Below the pieces are notes generated by a model. That model was not told the origin of the DNA. It made no database searches and saw only the letters and a list, made by a program, of their open reading frames with translations. From Alphaproteobacteria bacterium (GTDB taxonomy: Bacteria; Pseudomonadota; Alphaproteobacteria; Sphingomonadales; Sphingomonadaceae): a stretch of DNA of 7,057 nucleotides. The position numbers and the translations under genes are program-made. Positions 1 to 5,054 of the stretch are shown one piece after another. Numbering within the stretch: the stretch's first letter is position 1; each line of letters begins with the position of its first letter. The stretch is taken from the NCBI GenBank assembly GCA_018828205.1, contig JAHJWA010000333.1:1-7057 (forward strand), written 5' to 3'.

Positions 1-98
1 ATATACATCAGTCCGCGGCGGTGCAGTGCATCGGATTCGCCGTCGATACCGGTATCGACATCGGATTGCGCGTCGCTCGAAGGGGGGGATTGGGCCAT
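1..98 (-). CDS. gmk: 5' end of probable guanylate kinase (partial, leaves window)
   Basis: Reading leftwards from an ATG at 98-96, 32 codons stay open to the window edge. The predicted N-terminus begins MAQSPPSSDAQSD and ends DALHRRGLMY, with the next codon starting AT. Guanylate kinases (GMP + ATP to GDP + ADP, cytoplasmic, purine nucleotide pathway) from alphaproteobacteria typically have a short variable N-terminus, then an RRGLM-type stretch running into a hydrophobic strand and the SSPSGAGK P-loop. The visible end fits the residues just before that P-loop, which itself lies outside the window. The first 24 residues are acidic, Ser/Asp-rich and probably disordered. No clear Shine-Dalgarno is visible, and the start codon lies inside a stem-loop (95-117). 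An in-frame TTG at 128 is an unlikely alternative start. The identity rests on a short sequence, so it is tentative; the frame and start are more secure. Confidence 0.55.
   Translation of the reverse strand, partial: MAQSPPSSDAQSDVDTGIDGESDALHRRGLMY
29..67. repeat. 18-bp perfect palindrome flanked by 9-bp direct repeats
   Basis: GTCGATACCGGTATCGAC at 42-59 is its own reverse complement with no central loop. It is bracketed by two exact copies of CATCGGATT at 29-37 and 59-67, offset by 30 bases. The structure lies inside the predicted disordered N-terminal extension of the leftward gmk-like gene. Because the 30-base offset is a multiple of three, the copies encode similar peptides (QSDV and ESDA) in that frame. 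It could be a protein-binding dyad or a short in-frame duplication with chance symmetry. Confidence 0.6.
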
Positions 99-117
99 GG
101 GGGCTGTTGGCCCATGG
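95..117 (-). promoter_or_regulatory. stem-loop enclosing the start codon of the gmk-like gene
   Basis: The arms CCATGGG (95-101) and CCCATGG (111-117) are exact reverse complements around a 9-base loop. On the minus strand the right-hand part of the stem contains the gmk-like start codon (98-96), so a folded transcript would bury it. The other arm carries a second, out-of-frame ATG at 115-113. The symmetry is seen directly; a role in translation is inference. Confidence 0.4.
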
Positions 118-119
118 CG

Positions 120-140
120 ACGGGGCAAATCAAGCCCCGT
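120..140 (-). terminator. 7-bp GC-rich hairpin between two minus-strand genes
   Basis: ACGGGGC (120-126) and GCCCCGT (134-140) form a perfect 7-bp stem with a 7-base A/T-rich loop. It starts 20 bases after the stop codon of the 138-residue gene and 21 bases before the gmk-like start. Neither strand has a T-tract after the stem, so it is a weak candidate for an intrinsic terminator. It could equally be an mRNA-processing or attenuating structure between co-transcribed genes. Confidence 0.35.
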
Positions 141-160
141 GATGCCTCAGCCAACCCGGC

Positions 161-577
161 TCAGTCTGGCTCGGCCTGTTTGCGCAGCGCTCTTTCGCCG
201 GTGCGGCGCGATTTTCTGCGCGACTGGCTGCGGTCGAACAGCACCTTGAGCGCAAGGCCGGTGCCCACGATCGCGGCGCCGGGAATGGAGCGGGTGGCGA
301 CCTTGGTCACGCCATAGGCAGCCATGGTGTGCAGCAGCGACCGGTTTTCGACCGCATCCTTGGCAAACTGGCTGCCGTATTTGCGGCCCAGCACCGCCTT
401 TTCGACTGTCAGTCGCGACAGCCGGCCTACGCTGCGCAGCAGGATGTCGTTGATGATGAGATTGGTCGCGGGATTGGTGCTGGGACCCGGAACCGTATCG
501 CGCTCGCCCGAAACGGCATCGGCGGCGTCGGCCAGCCGGTCGCTGGCGGTATCGGTGAGATGAGTCGGCTTTGCCAT
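161..577 (-). CDS. conserved-looking hypothetical protein, 138 aa
   Basis: I do not assign a function. The protein has an acidic, flexible N-terminus (residues 1-38), a central region with SVGRLSRLTVEKAVLGRKYG (49-68), a hydrophobic stretch at about 98-114 (IPGAAIVGTGLALKVLF) and a strongly basic tail (about 119-133, rich in Arg and Lys). One hydrophobic segment followed by positive charge fits a membrane-associated protein, but a buried helix in a soluble protein is also possible. No signal peptide is evident. It lies 40 bases downstream of sspB in the same orientation and probably shares its transcript. The ATG start (577-575) is preceded by a G-rich run (GGGGC) about ten bases upstream. 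Two overlapping alternative frames here give Arg/His-rich translations typical of shadow frames in GC-rich DNA. I believe similar proteins exist in sphingomonads, but that is memory and not checked. Confidence 0.8.
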   Translation of the reverse strand: MAKPTHLTDTASDRLADAADAVSGERDTVPGPSTNPATNLIINDILLRSVGRLSRLTVEKAVLGRKYGSQFAKDAVENRSLLHTMAAYGVTKVATRSIPGAAIVGTGLALKVLFDRSQSRRKSRRTGERALRKQAEPD

Positions 578-617
578 GAGTGTCTGCCCCGTTGCGGCGC
601 AGGCTCATGCTGCGCGA

Positions 618-1121
618 TTATTTCTTCCGGCCGAAATCGACCGTGACGACATTCGAACCGTCGTCGCTTTCCCTAACGGTCCCGTCGGCGTCGCGTTCCA
701 CTTCGTCATTGCCGGGATCGTCGGTGGGGGTGGGCGCCATGTCGGCAACGGTGGCCTGGAACTGCAGCCCGAAATCCACTGCGGGATCGACGAATTGCGT
801 GATCGCGGCATAGGGAATCACCAGCTCGGCAGGGATCTGGTTGAACGACAGGCCGACGCTGAACAGCTCTTCCTCGACCCGCAGGTCCCAGAACTTGTTC
901 TGCAGCACGATGGTCATCTCGTCGGGAAACCGCTCGCGCAGCGAATTGGGGACCGACACGCCCGGCGCGTGGGTTTTGAAGGTGATGTAGAAATGATGCG
1001 CACCGGGCAGTTCGCTGCCCGAGTTGACGATCTCGCCGAGCACGCGACCGACCACCGCGCGCAGGGCTTCCTGGACGATGGCGTCGTAGGGGATCAGGCT
1101 GTCGGGTGTATCGTCGCTCAT
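618..1121 (-). CDS. sspB: SspB-family ClpXP adaptor (stringent starvation protein B, alpha type)
   Basis: 167 residues matching the alphaproteobacterial SspB family. This cytoplasmic adaptor tethers ssrA-tagged, and in Caulobacter some other, substrates to the ClpX unfoldase for ClpP degradation. The N-terminal helix (about 8-34) is followed by the substrate-binding core with FYITFKT (44-50), VPNSLRERFP (57-66), EMTIVLQ (68-74), FWDL (77-80), LSFNQIP (91-97) and FGLQF (117-121). Residues about 128-157 form an acidic, Pro/Asp-rich linker. The last residues, NVVTVDFGRKK (157-167), look like the C-terminal ClpX-binding tail known for SspB, so both the substrate domain and the ClpX tether appear intact. 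It begins at an ATG (1121-1119) without a strong Shine-Dalgarno and diverges from hisB across a 128-bp spacer. It is followed leftwards by an unrecognised gene and then the gmk-like gene. Confidence 0.93.
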   Translation of the reverse strand: MSDDTPDSLIPYDAIVQEALRAVVGRVLGEIVNSGSELPGAHHFYITFKTHAPGVSVPNSLRERFPDEMTIVLQNKFWDLRVEEELFSVGLSFNQIPAELVIPYAAITQFVDPAVDFGLQFQATVADMAPTPTDDPGNDEVERDADGTVRESDDGSNVVTVDFGRKK

Positions 1122-1249
1122 GCGCTGCTAGGTGGAGCGGCACCGCCCGCGGGTCAAGCGCCTTGCGCCACTGTTTCGCTCTTTGGCGGTGCCGCGAGAC
1201 TGCCCTCCCGCCTTGCGCGGCGCTGCCAAGGGTTCTAGCGCTCGCGGCC
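1122..1249. promoter_or_regulatory. divergent intergenic region sspB / hisB
   Basis: This 128-bp spacer must hold the promoter for leftward sspB and probably one for the rightward his operon. I cannot pick a convincing -35/-10 pair. Two exact repeats stand out: an 11-bp inverted repeat (1137-1147 with 1185-1195) and a 10-bp direct repeat CGCCTTGCGC (1159-1168 and 1209-1218). There is no run of histidine codons and no leader peptide followed by alternative hairpins, so a classical his attenuator is not visible here. Confidence 0.6.
1137..1195. repeat. perfect 11-bp inverted repeat with 37-bp spacer
   Basis: GCGGCACCGCC at 1137-1147 and GGCGGTGCCGC at 1185-1195 are exact reverse complements; flanking positions do not pair on either side. 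The arm centres are 48 bp apart, in the middle of the divergent sspB/hisB promoter region. Possible roles are two operator half-sites or an mRNA stem in one of the leaders. No function is known to me. Confidence 0.6.
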
Positions 1250-1843
1250 ATGCGCACAGGCACTATCGAACGCAACACCACCGAAACCGCCATCCATGTG
1301 TCGGTCGATCTCGACGGCACGGGGAGCTATGCGGTGGAGACCGGAATCGGCTTCCTCGACCACATGGTCGAACAGTTCTCGCGTCATTCGCTTATCGACG
1401 TGACGATGAAGGTCGAAGGCGATCTCCATATCGACCAGCACCACACCACCGAGGACAGCGCGATCGCGCTGGGGCAGGCGCTGGCGCAGGCGCTCGGCGA
1501 CAAGGGCGGGATTGCGCGCTACGGCTCGGCCTATTCGCCGATGGACGAGACGCTGGCGCGGGTCGCGCTGGATATTTCGGGGCGGCCGTATCTGGTGTGG
1601 AAGGCCGGTTTCACGCAGGAAAAGCTGGGCGAATGGGACACCGAGCTGATCGAGCACTGGTTCCATTCGGTGGCGCAAGCCGCGGGGATCACGCTGCATT
1701 GCGAGCTGCTCTACGGCCAGAACAACCACCATATCTGCGAGGCGCTGTACAAGGGGTTCGCGCGCGCGATGCGCCAGGCGGTCGAGATCGATCCGCGCAA
1801 GCGCGGCGCGGTCCCGAGCACCAAGGGGCAGCTGGGTGGCTGA
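1250..1843 (+). CDS. hisB: imidazoleglycerol-phosphate dehydratase
   Basis: 197-residue monofunctional HisB, which dehydrates imidazole glycerol phosphate to imidazole acetol phosphate in histidine synthesis. The metal-binding and catalytic signatures are present: FLDHM (35-39), DQHHTTED (62-69), EHWFHS (135-140), NNHH (158-161) and the C-terminal PSTKG motif (189-193). The length equals the usual stand-alone enzyme; there is no fused histidinol-phosphatase domain as in enterobacterial HisB. The start at ATG 1250 gives the standard MRTGTIERNT opening. The reading frame extends 48 codons further upstream, but that part reads as non-homologous Arg/Cys-rich sequence in the promoter spacer. No strong ribosome-binding site precedes 1250. 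The gene leads the his operon and its last 8 bases overlap hisH. Confidence 0.97.
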   Translation: MRTGTIERNTTETAIHVSVDLDGTGSYAVETGIGFLDHMVEQFSRHSLIDVTMKVEGDLHIDQHHTTEDSAIALGQALAQALGDKGGIARYGSAYSPMDETLARVALDISGRPYLVWKAGFTQEKLGEWDTELIEHWFHSVAQAAGITLHCELLYGQNNHHICEALYKGFARAMRQAVEIDPRKRGAVPSTKGQLGG

Positions 1844-2462
1844 GATCGTTGCGCTGGTCGATTACGGCGCGGGCAATCTGCATTCGGTTGAAAACGCACT
1901 CAAATCCGTCGGAGCCGAGGTCCGGGTGACCGCCGATCCCGATGCGCTGCGTACTGCCGACCGCATCGTGCTGCCCGGGGTTGGCTCGTTCAAATCCTGC
2001 GCCGAGGGCTTGCGCGCCATCGACGGTGCGGTCGAGGCGATGACCGAGCGGGTGATGGTGGGCGGGGCGCCGTTTCTGGGAATCTGCGTCGGCATGCAAT
2101 TGCTCGCCAGTCGCGGGTTCGAACACGGCATGACCGAGGGGCTGGACTGGATTTCGGGCGAAGTCCGCCCGATCGAGGCGAGCGACGCGACCATCAAGGT
2201 CCCGCATATGGGCTGGAACGATGTCGCCATGACACCCCATGCGCGCAACCACGATCTGGTCGAACCGGGCGAGGCCTATTTTCTCCACTCGTTTCATTTC
2301 CACGCCGACAGCGGTGCCGATGTCGTGGCGATGTCCGATCATGGCGGCGGGCTCACTGCCGCAGTCGGGCGCGACACCGTCCTCGGGGTCCAGTTCCACC
2401 CTGAAAAGAGCCAGGGTTATGGCCTCGCGCTGCTCGAGCGCTTTCTCGAATGGAGACCGTAA
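1836..2462 (+). CDS. hisH: imidazole glycerol phosphate synthase, glutamine amidotransferase subunit
   Basis: 208-residue class I glutamine amidotransferase. It releases ammonia from glutamine and channels it to HisF for making imidazole glycerol phosphate and AICAR. Visible signatures are DYGAGN (9-14), the oxyanion strand PGVG (47-50), the nucleophile Cys84 in GICVGMQ (82-88), the KVPHMGWN segment (121-128) facing HisF, and the catalytic pair His188/Glu190 in QFHPEKS (186-192). The complete triad suggests an active enzyme. Translation starts at GTG 1836, inside the end of hisB (8-base overlap). AAGGGG at 1823-1828, seven bases upstream, supports that start. The next gene, hisA, begins one base after the stop, so translation is probably coupled on both sides. 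Confidence 0.97.
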   Translation: MAEIVALVDYGAGNLHSVENALKSVGAEVRVTADPDALRTADRIVLPGVGSFKSCAEGLRAIDGAVEAMTERVMVGGAPFLGICVGMQLLASRGFEHGMTEGLDWISGEVRPIEASDATIKVPHMGWNDVAMTPHARNHDLVEPGEAYFLHSFHFHADSGADVVAMSDHGGGLTAAVGRDTVLGVQFHPEKSQGYGLALLERFLEWRP

Positions 2463-2463
2463 A

Positions 2464-3192
2464 GTGATCGTCTTTCCCGCAATCGATCTCAAGGGCGGCG
2501 AAGTCGTGCGGCTGGCCGAGGGCGATATGGCCCGCGCCACCGTCTATGGCGACGACCCCGCAGCGCAGGCGCTGCTCTTCGCCGAGGCGGGGGCGGAATA
2601 TCTCCATGTGGTCGATCTCGACGGCAGCTTCGCGGGCCGCGCGGAGAACCGCGAGGCGGTCGAGGCCATCGTCGACGCCTTTCCGGGCCATGTGCAGCTT
2701 GGCGGCGGGATCCGCGACGCCAAGGCGGTCGAGGGCTGGTTCAACCTCGGCGTTGCGCGGGTGGTCATGGGCTCGGCGGCGCTCAAGGACCCCGATTTCG
2801 TCAAGACGATGGCCAAGGAATGGGAGAACGGTATCGTCGTCGCGGTCGATGCCAGGGACGGTATGGTTGCGACCGAGGGCTGGGCAGAAGTCTCCGACGT
2901 TCCGGTGCGCGATCTCGCGCGGCGGTTCGAGGATGCCGGCGTCGCCAGCCTCCTCTTCACCGATATCGGCCGCGACGGGATGCTCAAGGGCTGCAACATC
3001 GACGCAACCGTCGAACTGGCGCGCAGCGTCGCGATTCCGGTGATCGCCAGCGGCGGGGTCAAGGGGCTGGACGATATTCGCATGCTCGCGCTGCACGCTG
3101 GCGATGGGATCGAAGGCGTGATCACCGGGCGGGCGCTTTATGAAGGGCGGCTCGATCTGGCGGCGGCGATCCAGATGGCAGAGCGAGCGTGA
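2464..3192 (+). CDS. hisA: ProFAR isomerase, (beta-alpha)8 barrel
   Basis: 242-residue phosphoribosylformimino-5-aminoimidazole carboxamide ribotide isomerase. It converts ProFAR to PRFAR by an Amadori rearrangement, supplying the substrate of HisF-HisH. The catalytic aspartates are Asp8 in PAIDLK and Asp129 in VAVDARDG. The phosphate-gripping loops are GGGIR (80-84) and ASGGV (195-199), and TDIGRDGMLKG (166-176) is the usual second-half loop. The start is GTG 2464, preceded by GGAG at 2452-2455; a longer in-frame ORF from 2239 runs wholly inside hisH and is not a plausible start. Length is normal for HisA. The gene sits one base after the hisH stop and ten bases before hisF. A 24-bp stretch (3037-3060) is identical in hisF. 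Confidence 0.97.
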   Translation: MIVFPAIDLKGGEVVRLAEGDMARATVYGDDPAAQALLFAEAGAEYLHVVDLDGSFAGRAENREAVEAIVDAFPGHVQLGGGIRDAKAVEGWFNLGVARVVMGSAALKDPDFVKTMAKEWENGIVVAVDARDGMVATEGWAEVSDVPVRDLARRFEDAGVASLLFTDIGRDGMLKGCNIDATVELARSVAIPVIASGGVKGLDDIRMLALHAGDGIEGVITGRALYEGRLDLAAAIQMAERA

Positions 3193-3202
3193 GGCGCCTC
3201 GC

Positions 3203-3964
3203 ATGACCGTCCGCATCCGCGTCATTCCCTGTCTCGACGTCGCCGATGGCCGCGTGGTCAAGGGTGTCAATTTCGTCGATCTGCGCGATGCCGGCGACCC
3301 GGTCGAGCAGGCGCAGGCCTATGATGCCGCGGGCGCGGACGAGCTGTGCTTTCTCGACATCTCGGCCACCCACGAAGGGCGCGGGACCTTGATCGATATC
3401 GTCAGCCGGACAGCGGCGGTGTGCTTCATGCCGCTCACCGTGGGCGGCGGGGTGCGCAGCGTCGAGGATGCGCGCGCGCTGCTGCTGGCGGGGGCGGACA
3501 AGGTCGCGGTCAATTCCGCCGCGGTGGCACGGCCCGAACTGGTGGGCGAGATCGCGGCGCGCTTCGGCAGCCAGTGCGTGGTCGGCTCGGTCGATGCACG
3601 GCGGACCGAACCGGGCCGCTGGGAGATTTTCACCCATGGCGGGCGCAAAGCCACCGGGATCGATGCGCTCGAGCACGCCGTCCGGCTGGCGGAGCTGGGG
3701 GCGGGCGAATTGCTGGTTACCTCGATGGACGGCGATGGCACCAAGCGCGGCTACGACCTCGAACTCACCCGCACCATCGCCGATGCGGTCCGCGTCCCGG
3801 TGATCGCCAGCGGCGGGGTCGGCACGCTCGACCATCTGGTCGAGGGCGTGCGCGAGGGCCATGCCAGCGCGGTGCTGGCGGCCTCGATCTTCCATTTCGG
3901 CGAGCATACGATCGCCGAGGCGCATGACGCGCTGCGCGCCGCCGGATTGCCGGCGCGGGGATGA
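3203..3964 (+). CDS. hisF: imidazole glycerol phosphate synthase, cyclase subunit
   Basis: 253-residue (beta-alpha)8 barrel that uses ammonia from HisH to cleave and cyclise PRFAR into imidazole glycerol phosphate and AICAR. The catalytic aspartates are Asp12 (IPCLDV) and Asp131 (GSVDARR). The phosphate loops are GGGVR (81-85) and ASGGVG (202-207), and the family segment DGDGTKRGYD (176-185) is intact. The start is ATG 3203, giving the standard MTVRIRVIPCLDV opening. The 21 additional in-frame codons upstream overlap the end of hisA and are not homologous. GAGG at 3191-3194, within the palindrome GAGGCGCCTC, is a likely ribosome-binding site eight bases upstream. Length is exactly family-typical. 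It is the paralogue of the preceding hisA. The operon spacing then opens to about 295 bp before hisE. Confidence 0.97.
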   Translation: MTVRIRVIPCLDVADGRVVKGVNFVDLRDAGDPVEQAQAYDAAGADELCFLDISATHEGRGTLIDIVSRTAAVCFMPLTVGGGVRSVEDARALLLAGADKVAVNSAAVARPELVGEIAARFGSQCVVGSVDARRTEPGRWEIFTHGGRKATGIDALEHAVRLAELGAGELLVTSMDGDGTKRGYDLELTRTIADAVRVPVIASGGVGTLDHLVEGVREGHASAVLAASIFHFGEHTIAEAHDALRAAGLPARG

Positions 3965-4058
3965 TCGCAAGCGGCTGAATAGCCACAAGAGGGTATCAAA
4001 GCGGGACGGTCGGGAAAATTGATGTCCCTTCGCTGCGCCACGCGCCTATGGCTGCGCC
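3965..4058 (+). other. gap between hisF and a small ORF
   Basis: This 94-bp stretch is less GC-rich than its surroundings, with an A/T pocket (GGGAAAATTGA, 4012-4022). It contains a weak possible stem, GGGAC (4003-4007) with GTCCC (4024-4028), around a 16-base loop, and a 9-base direct repeat GCTGCGCCA (4032-4040 and 4051-4059). I cannot call a terminator (no T-tract) or a promoter with confidence. Confidence 0.4.
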
Positions 4059-4226
4059 ATGTCGAGCCAAGCCATTGCAATCGTATCCCAGTTTTCGACC
4101 CTTCCGGGGGTGCAGGAGACGGCTGCAGCGTTGAGCGAGCCCAGCACCCTGCTGCTGGTGGGCATCTCGCTGGGCGGAATCGCGCTGGGTAAGATACTCA
4201 CGCTGGGCTACCGCGCGCAGGATTGA
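4059..4226 (+). CDS. small hydrophobic-tailed protein, 55 aa, PEP-CTERM-like C-terminus
   Basis: An ATG at 4059 opens 55 codons ending in TGA (4224-4226). It is the first ATG in its frame after a stop at 4020-4022. The product begins MSSQAIAIVSQFSTLPGVQE, then has ALSEPST (24-30) and a hydrophobic helix of about 20 residues (LLLVGISLGGIALGKILTL, 31-49), and ends GYRAQD. A Pro-containing motif, then a transmembrane-like helix, then a few basic residues is the layout of PEP-CTERM sorting tails recognised by exosortases. However, the strict PEP triplet is SEP here, there is no Arg cluster, and no signal peptide is visible. It may be a small membrane protein, or a remnant of a larger PEP-CTERM protein. 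No good ribosome-binding site precedes it. Third codon positions are mostly G/C but less so than in the his genes. Its place between hisF and hisE is unexplained. Confidence 0.5.
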   Translation: MSSQAIAIVSQFSTLPGVQETAAALSEPSTLLLVGISLGGIALGKILTLGYRAQD

Positions 4227-4259
4227 ACCGCCGCATTGACCCGGGACGCGCAGCCTTCC

Positions 4260-4586
4260 ATGACCCGCGCCATGGACACGCTGACCCGCCTCGAAACCAC
4301 CATCGCGCAGCGCCGCGGCGCCGATCCTTCCTCCAGCTATGTCGCCCAATTGCAGGCGCGCGGCCTGCCCGTGATCGCACGCAAGCTGGGCGAGGAGGCG
4401 GTCGAGGCCGTGGTCGCCGCGCTCTCGGGGAATCGCGAAGAACTGGTCGGCGAGGCGGCGGACCTGCTGTTCCACCTGCTGGTCCTGCTGGGCGAGAAGG
4501 ATATCGCGCTGGATCAGGTCATGGCCGAACTCGACCGCCGCGAGGGCCTGTCGGGACTGGACGAAAAAGCAAGCAGGAGCGAGTGA
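4260..4586 (+). CDS. hisE: phosphoribosyl-ATP pyrophosphohydrolase
   Basis: About 108 residues of stand-alone HisE. It hydrolyses phosphoribosyl-ATP to phosphoribosyl-AMP and pyrophosphate, the second step of histidine synthesis. It belongs to the all-helical MazG-like superfamily. The Mg-binding signatures are visible: SYVAQL (26-31), KLGEEAVEAV (42-51) and GEAADLLFHLLVLL (64-77), followed by EGLSGLDEKASRS near the end. No HisI domain is fused. Start choice is uncertain: ATG 4260 and ATG 4272 (MDTLTRLETT) are both reasonable, and a TTG at 4236 would add eight more residues. I chose 4260; none has a strong Shine-Dalgarno. The stop overlaps the next start by one base (TGATG at 4584-4588), so HIT translation is probably coupled to hisE. 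Confidence 0.93.
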   Translation: MTRAMDTLTRLETTIAQRRGADPSSSYVAQLQARGLPVIARKLGEEAVEAVVAALSGNREELVGEAADLLFHLLVLLGEKDIALDQVMAELDRREGLSGLDEKASRSE

Positions 4587-4963
4587 TGCCGATCGACGCC
4601 ACGCAAAGCTATGACGAAACCAACATCTTCGCGAAGATTCTCGCCGGCGATATCCCCTCGACCAAGGTCTATGAGGACGAATGGGCCTATGCCTTCGAGG
4701 ATATCAACCCGCAGGCCGAGATCCACACGCTGGTGATCCCCAAGGGAAAATACGTCAGCTGGGACGATTTTTCGCAGCGCGCCGAAGCCGAGGAAATCGC
4801 CGGTTTCGTCCGGGCGGTGGGCAAGGTGGCGCGCGACAAGGGGCTGGTCGAGCCGGGCTATCGGTTGATGGCCAATGTCGGCGCGCATGGCGGGCAGGAA
4901 GTCGCGCATCTGCACGTCCATATCTTCGGCGGCCGGCCGCTGGGCCCGATGATCGCGCGCTGA
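4586..4963 (+). CDS. HIT-family (HinT-like) purine nucleoside phosphoramidase
   Basis: 125 residues of the histidine-triad family, HinT branch. These cytoplasmic enzymes cleave AMP-lysine, AMP-NH2 and similar phosphoramidates. The family opening NIFAKILAGDIPSTKVYED (13-31), the core HTLVIPKGKY (47-56), NVGAHGGQEVAHLH (97-110) and the catalytic triad H108-x-H110-x-H112 (HLHVHIFGGR, 108-117) are all present. Length is normal. The ATG at 4586 shares its A with the hisE stop, and AGGAG (4575-4579) six bases upstream is the clearest ribosome-binding site in the window. A HIT gene directly after hisE is common in alphaproteobacteria, as I recall. Its metabolic tie to histidine synthesis is not established; acting on adenylylated by-products is only a guess. 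Confidence 0.93.
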   Translation: MPIDATQSYDETNIFAKILAGDIPSTKVYEDEWAYAFEDINPQAEIHTLVIPKGKYVSWDDFSQRAEAEEIAGFVRAVGKVARDKGLVEPGYRLMANVGAHGGQEVAHLHVHIFGGRPLGPMIAR

Positions 4964-4979
4964 TCGCCCGACAGCGGCT

Positions 4980-5013
4980 TTCGTCGTCTGCGCTGCCCGC
5001 TTCGTCGTTTGCG
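4980..5013 (+). repeat. 12/13 direct repeat, 21-bp period, upstream of ybgC-tol
   Basis: TTCGTCGTCTGCG (4980-4992) and TTCGTCGTTTGCG (5001-5013) differ at one base and are offset by 21 bp, close to two helical turns. They lie in the only spacer (4964-5054) that could hold a dedicated promoter for ybgC-tolQRA. The arrangement would suit two protein molecules binding the same DNA face. I could not identify a convincing sigma-70 promoter here. Confidence 0.45.
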
Positions 5014-5027
5014 ATTGCTAGGCGAAT

Positions 5028-5051
5028 CCCGCCTGCGCTAGAGCGCGCGGG
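5028..5051 (+). promoter_or_regulatory. GC-rich hairpin abutting the ybgC start codon
   Basis: CCCGC (5028-5032) pairs with GCGGG (5047-5051), and inside it GCGC (5035-5038) pairs with GCGC (5043-5046) around a TAGA loop. The stem is 9 bp with a two-base CT bulge on the 5' side. It ends three bases before the ybgC ATG at 5055. It includes the only G-rich bases that could act as a ribosome-binding site, so it could limit ybgC translation. With no T-tract it is a poor terminator for the upstream his-HIT unit. Confidence 0.45.
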
Positions 5052-5054
5052 ACT

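Noticed and set aside
147..608. 153-codon minus-strand ORF overlapping the 138-residue gene
   Set aside because: Its translation is an Arg/His/Gln-rich string without hydrophobic pattern, typical of an out-of-frame reading of GC-rich coding DNA.
1122..1249. Histidine leader peptide / attenuator before hisB
   Set aside because: No short ORF with consecutive His codons and no terminator with a T-tract is present in the spacer.
1470..1502. Internal duplication in hisB (GQALAQALG)
   Set aside because: The segment matches the normal helix of this enzyme family with no extra length.
3191..3200. Palindrome GAGGCGCCTC at the hisA-hisF junction
   Set aside because: A 10-bp symmetric site is not unusual in this GC-rich sequence, and it is explained by the hisA stop overlapping a Shine-Dalgarno.
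2353..3270. Long minus-strand ORF (305 codons) across hisA
   Set aside because: It is fully antisense to hisA and the ends of its neighbours, and no family motif is visible. Long antisense frames are expected in high-GC genomes.
4003..4028. Terminator after hisF
   Set aside because: Only a 5-bp stem with a 16-base loop and no T-tract; too weak to call.
4236..4259. Longer hisE starting at TTG 4236
   Set aside because: The extra residues are not typical of HisE and two ATG codons follow closely; kept only as an alternative.
3996..4475. 159-codon minus-strand ORF opposite the hisF-hisE gap and hisE
   Set aside because: It runs antisense to conserved hisE and to the small ORF, with no recognisable protein features; a shadow of hisE third-position bias is more likely.
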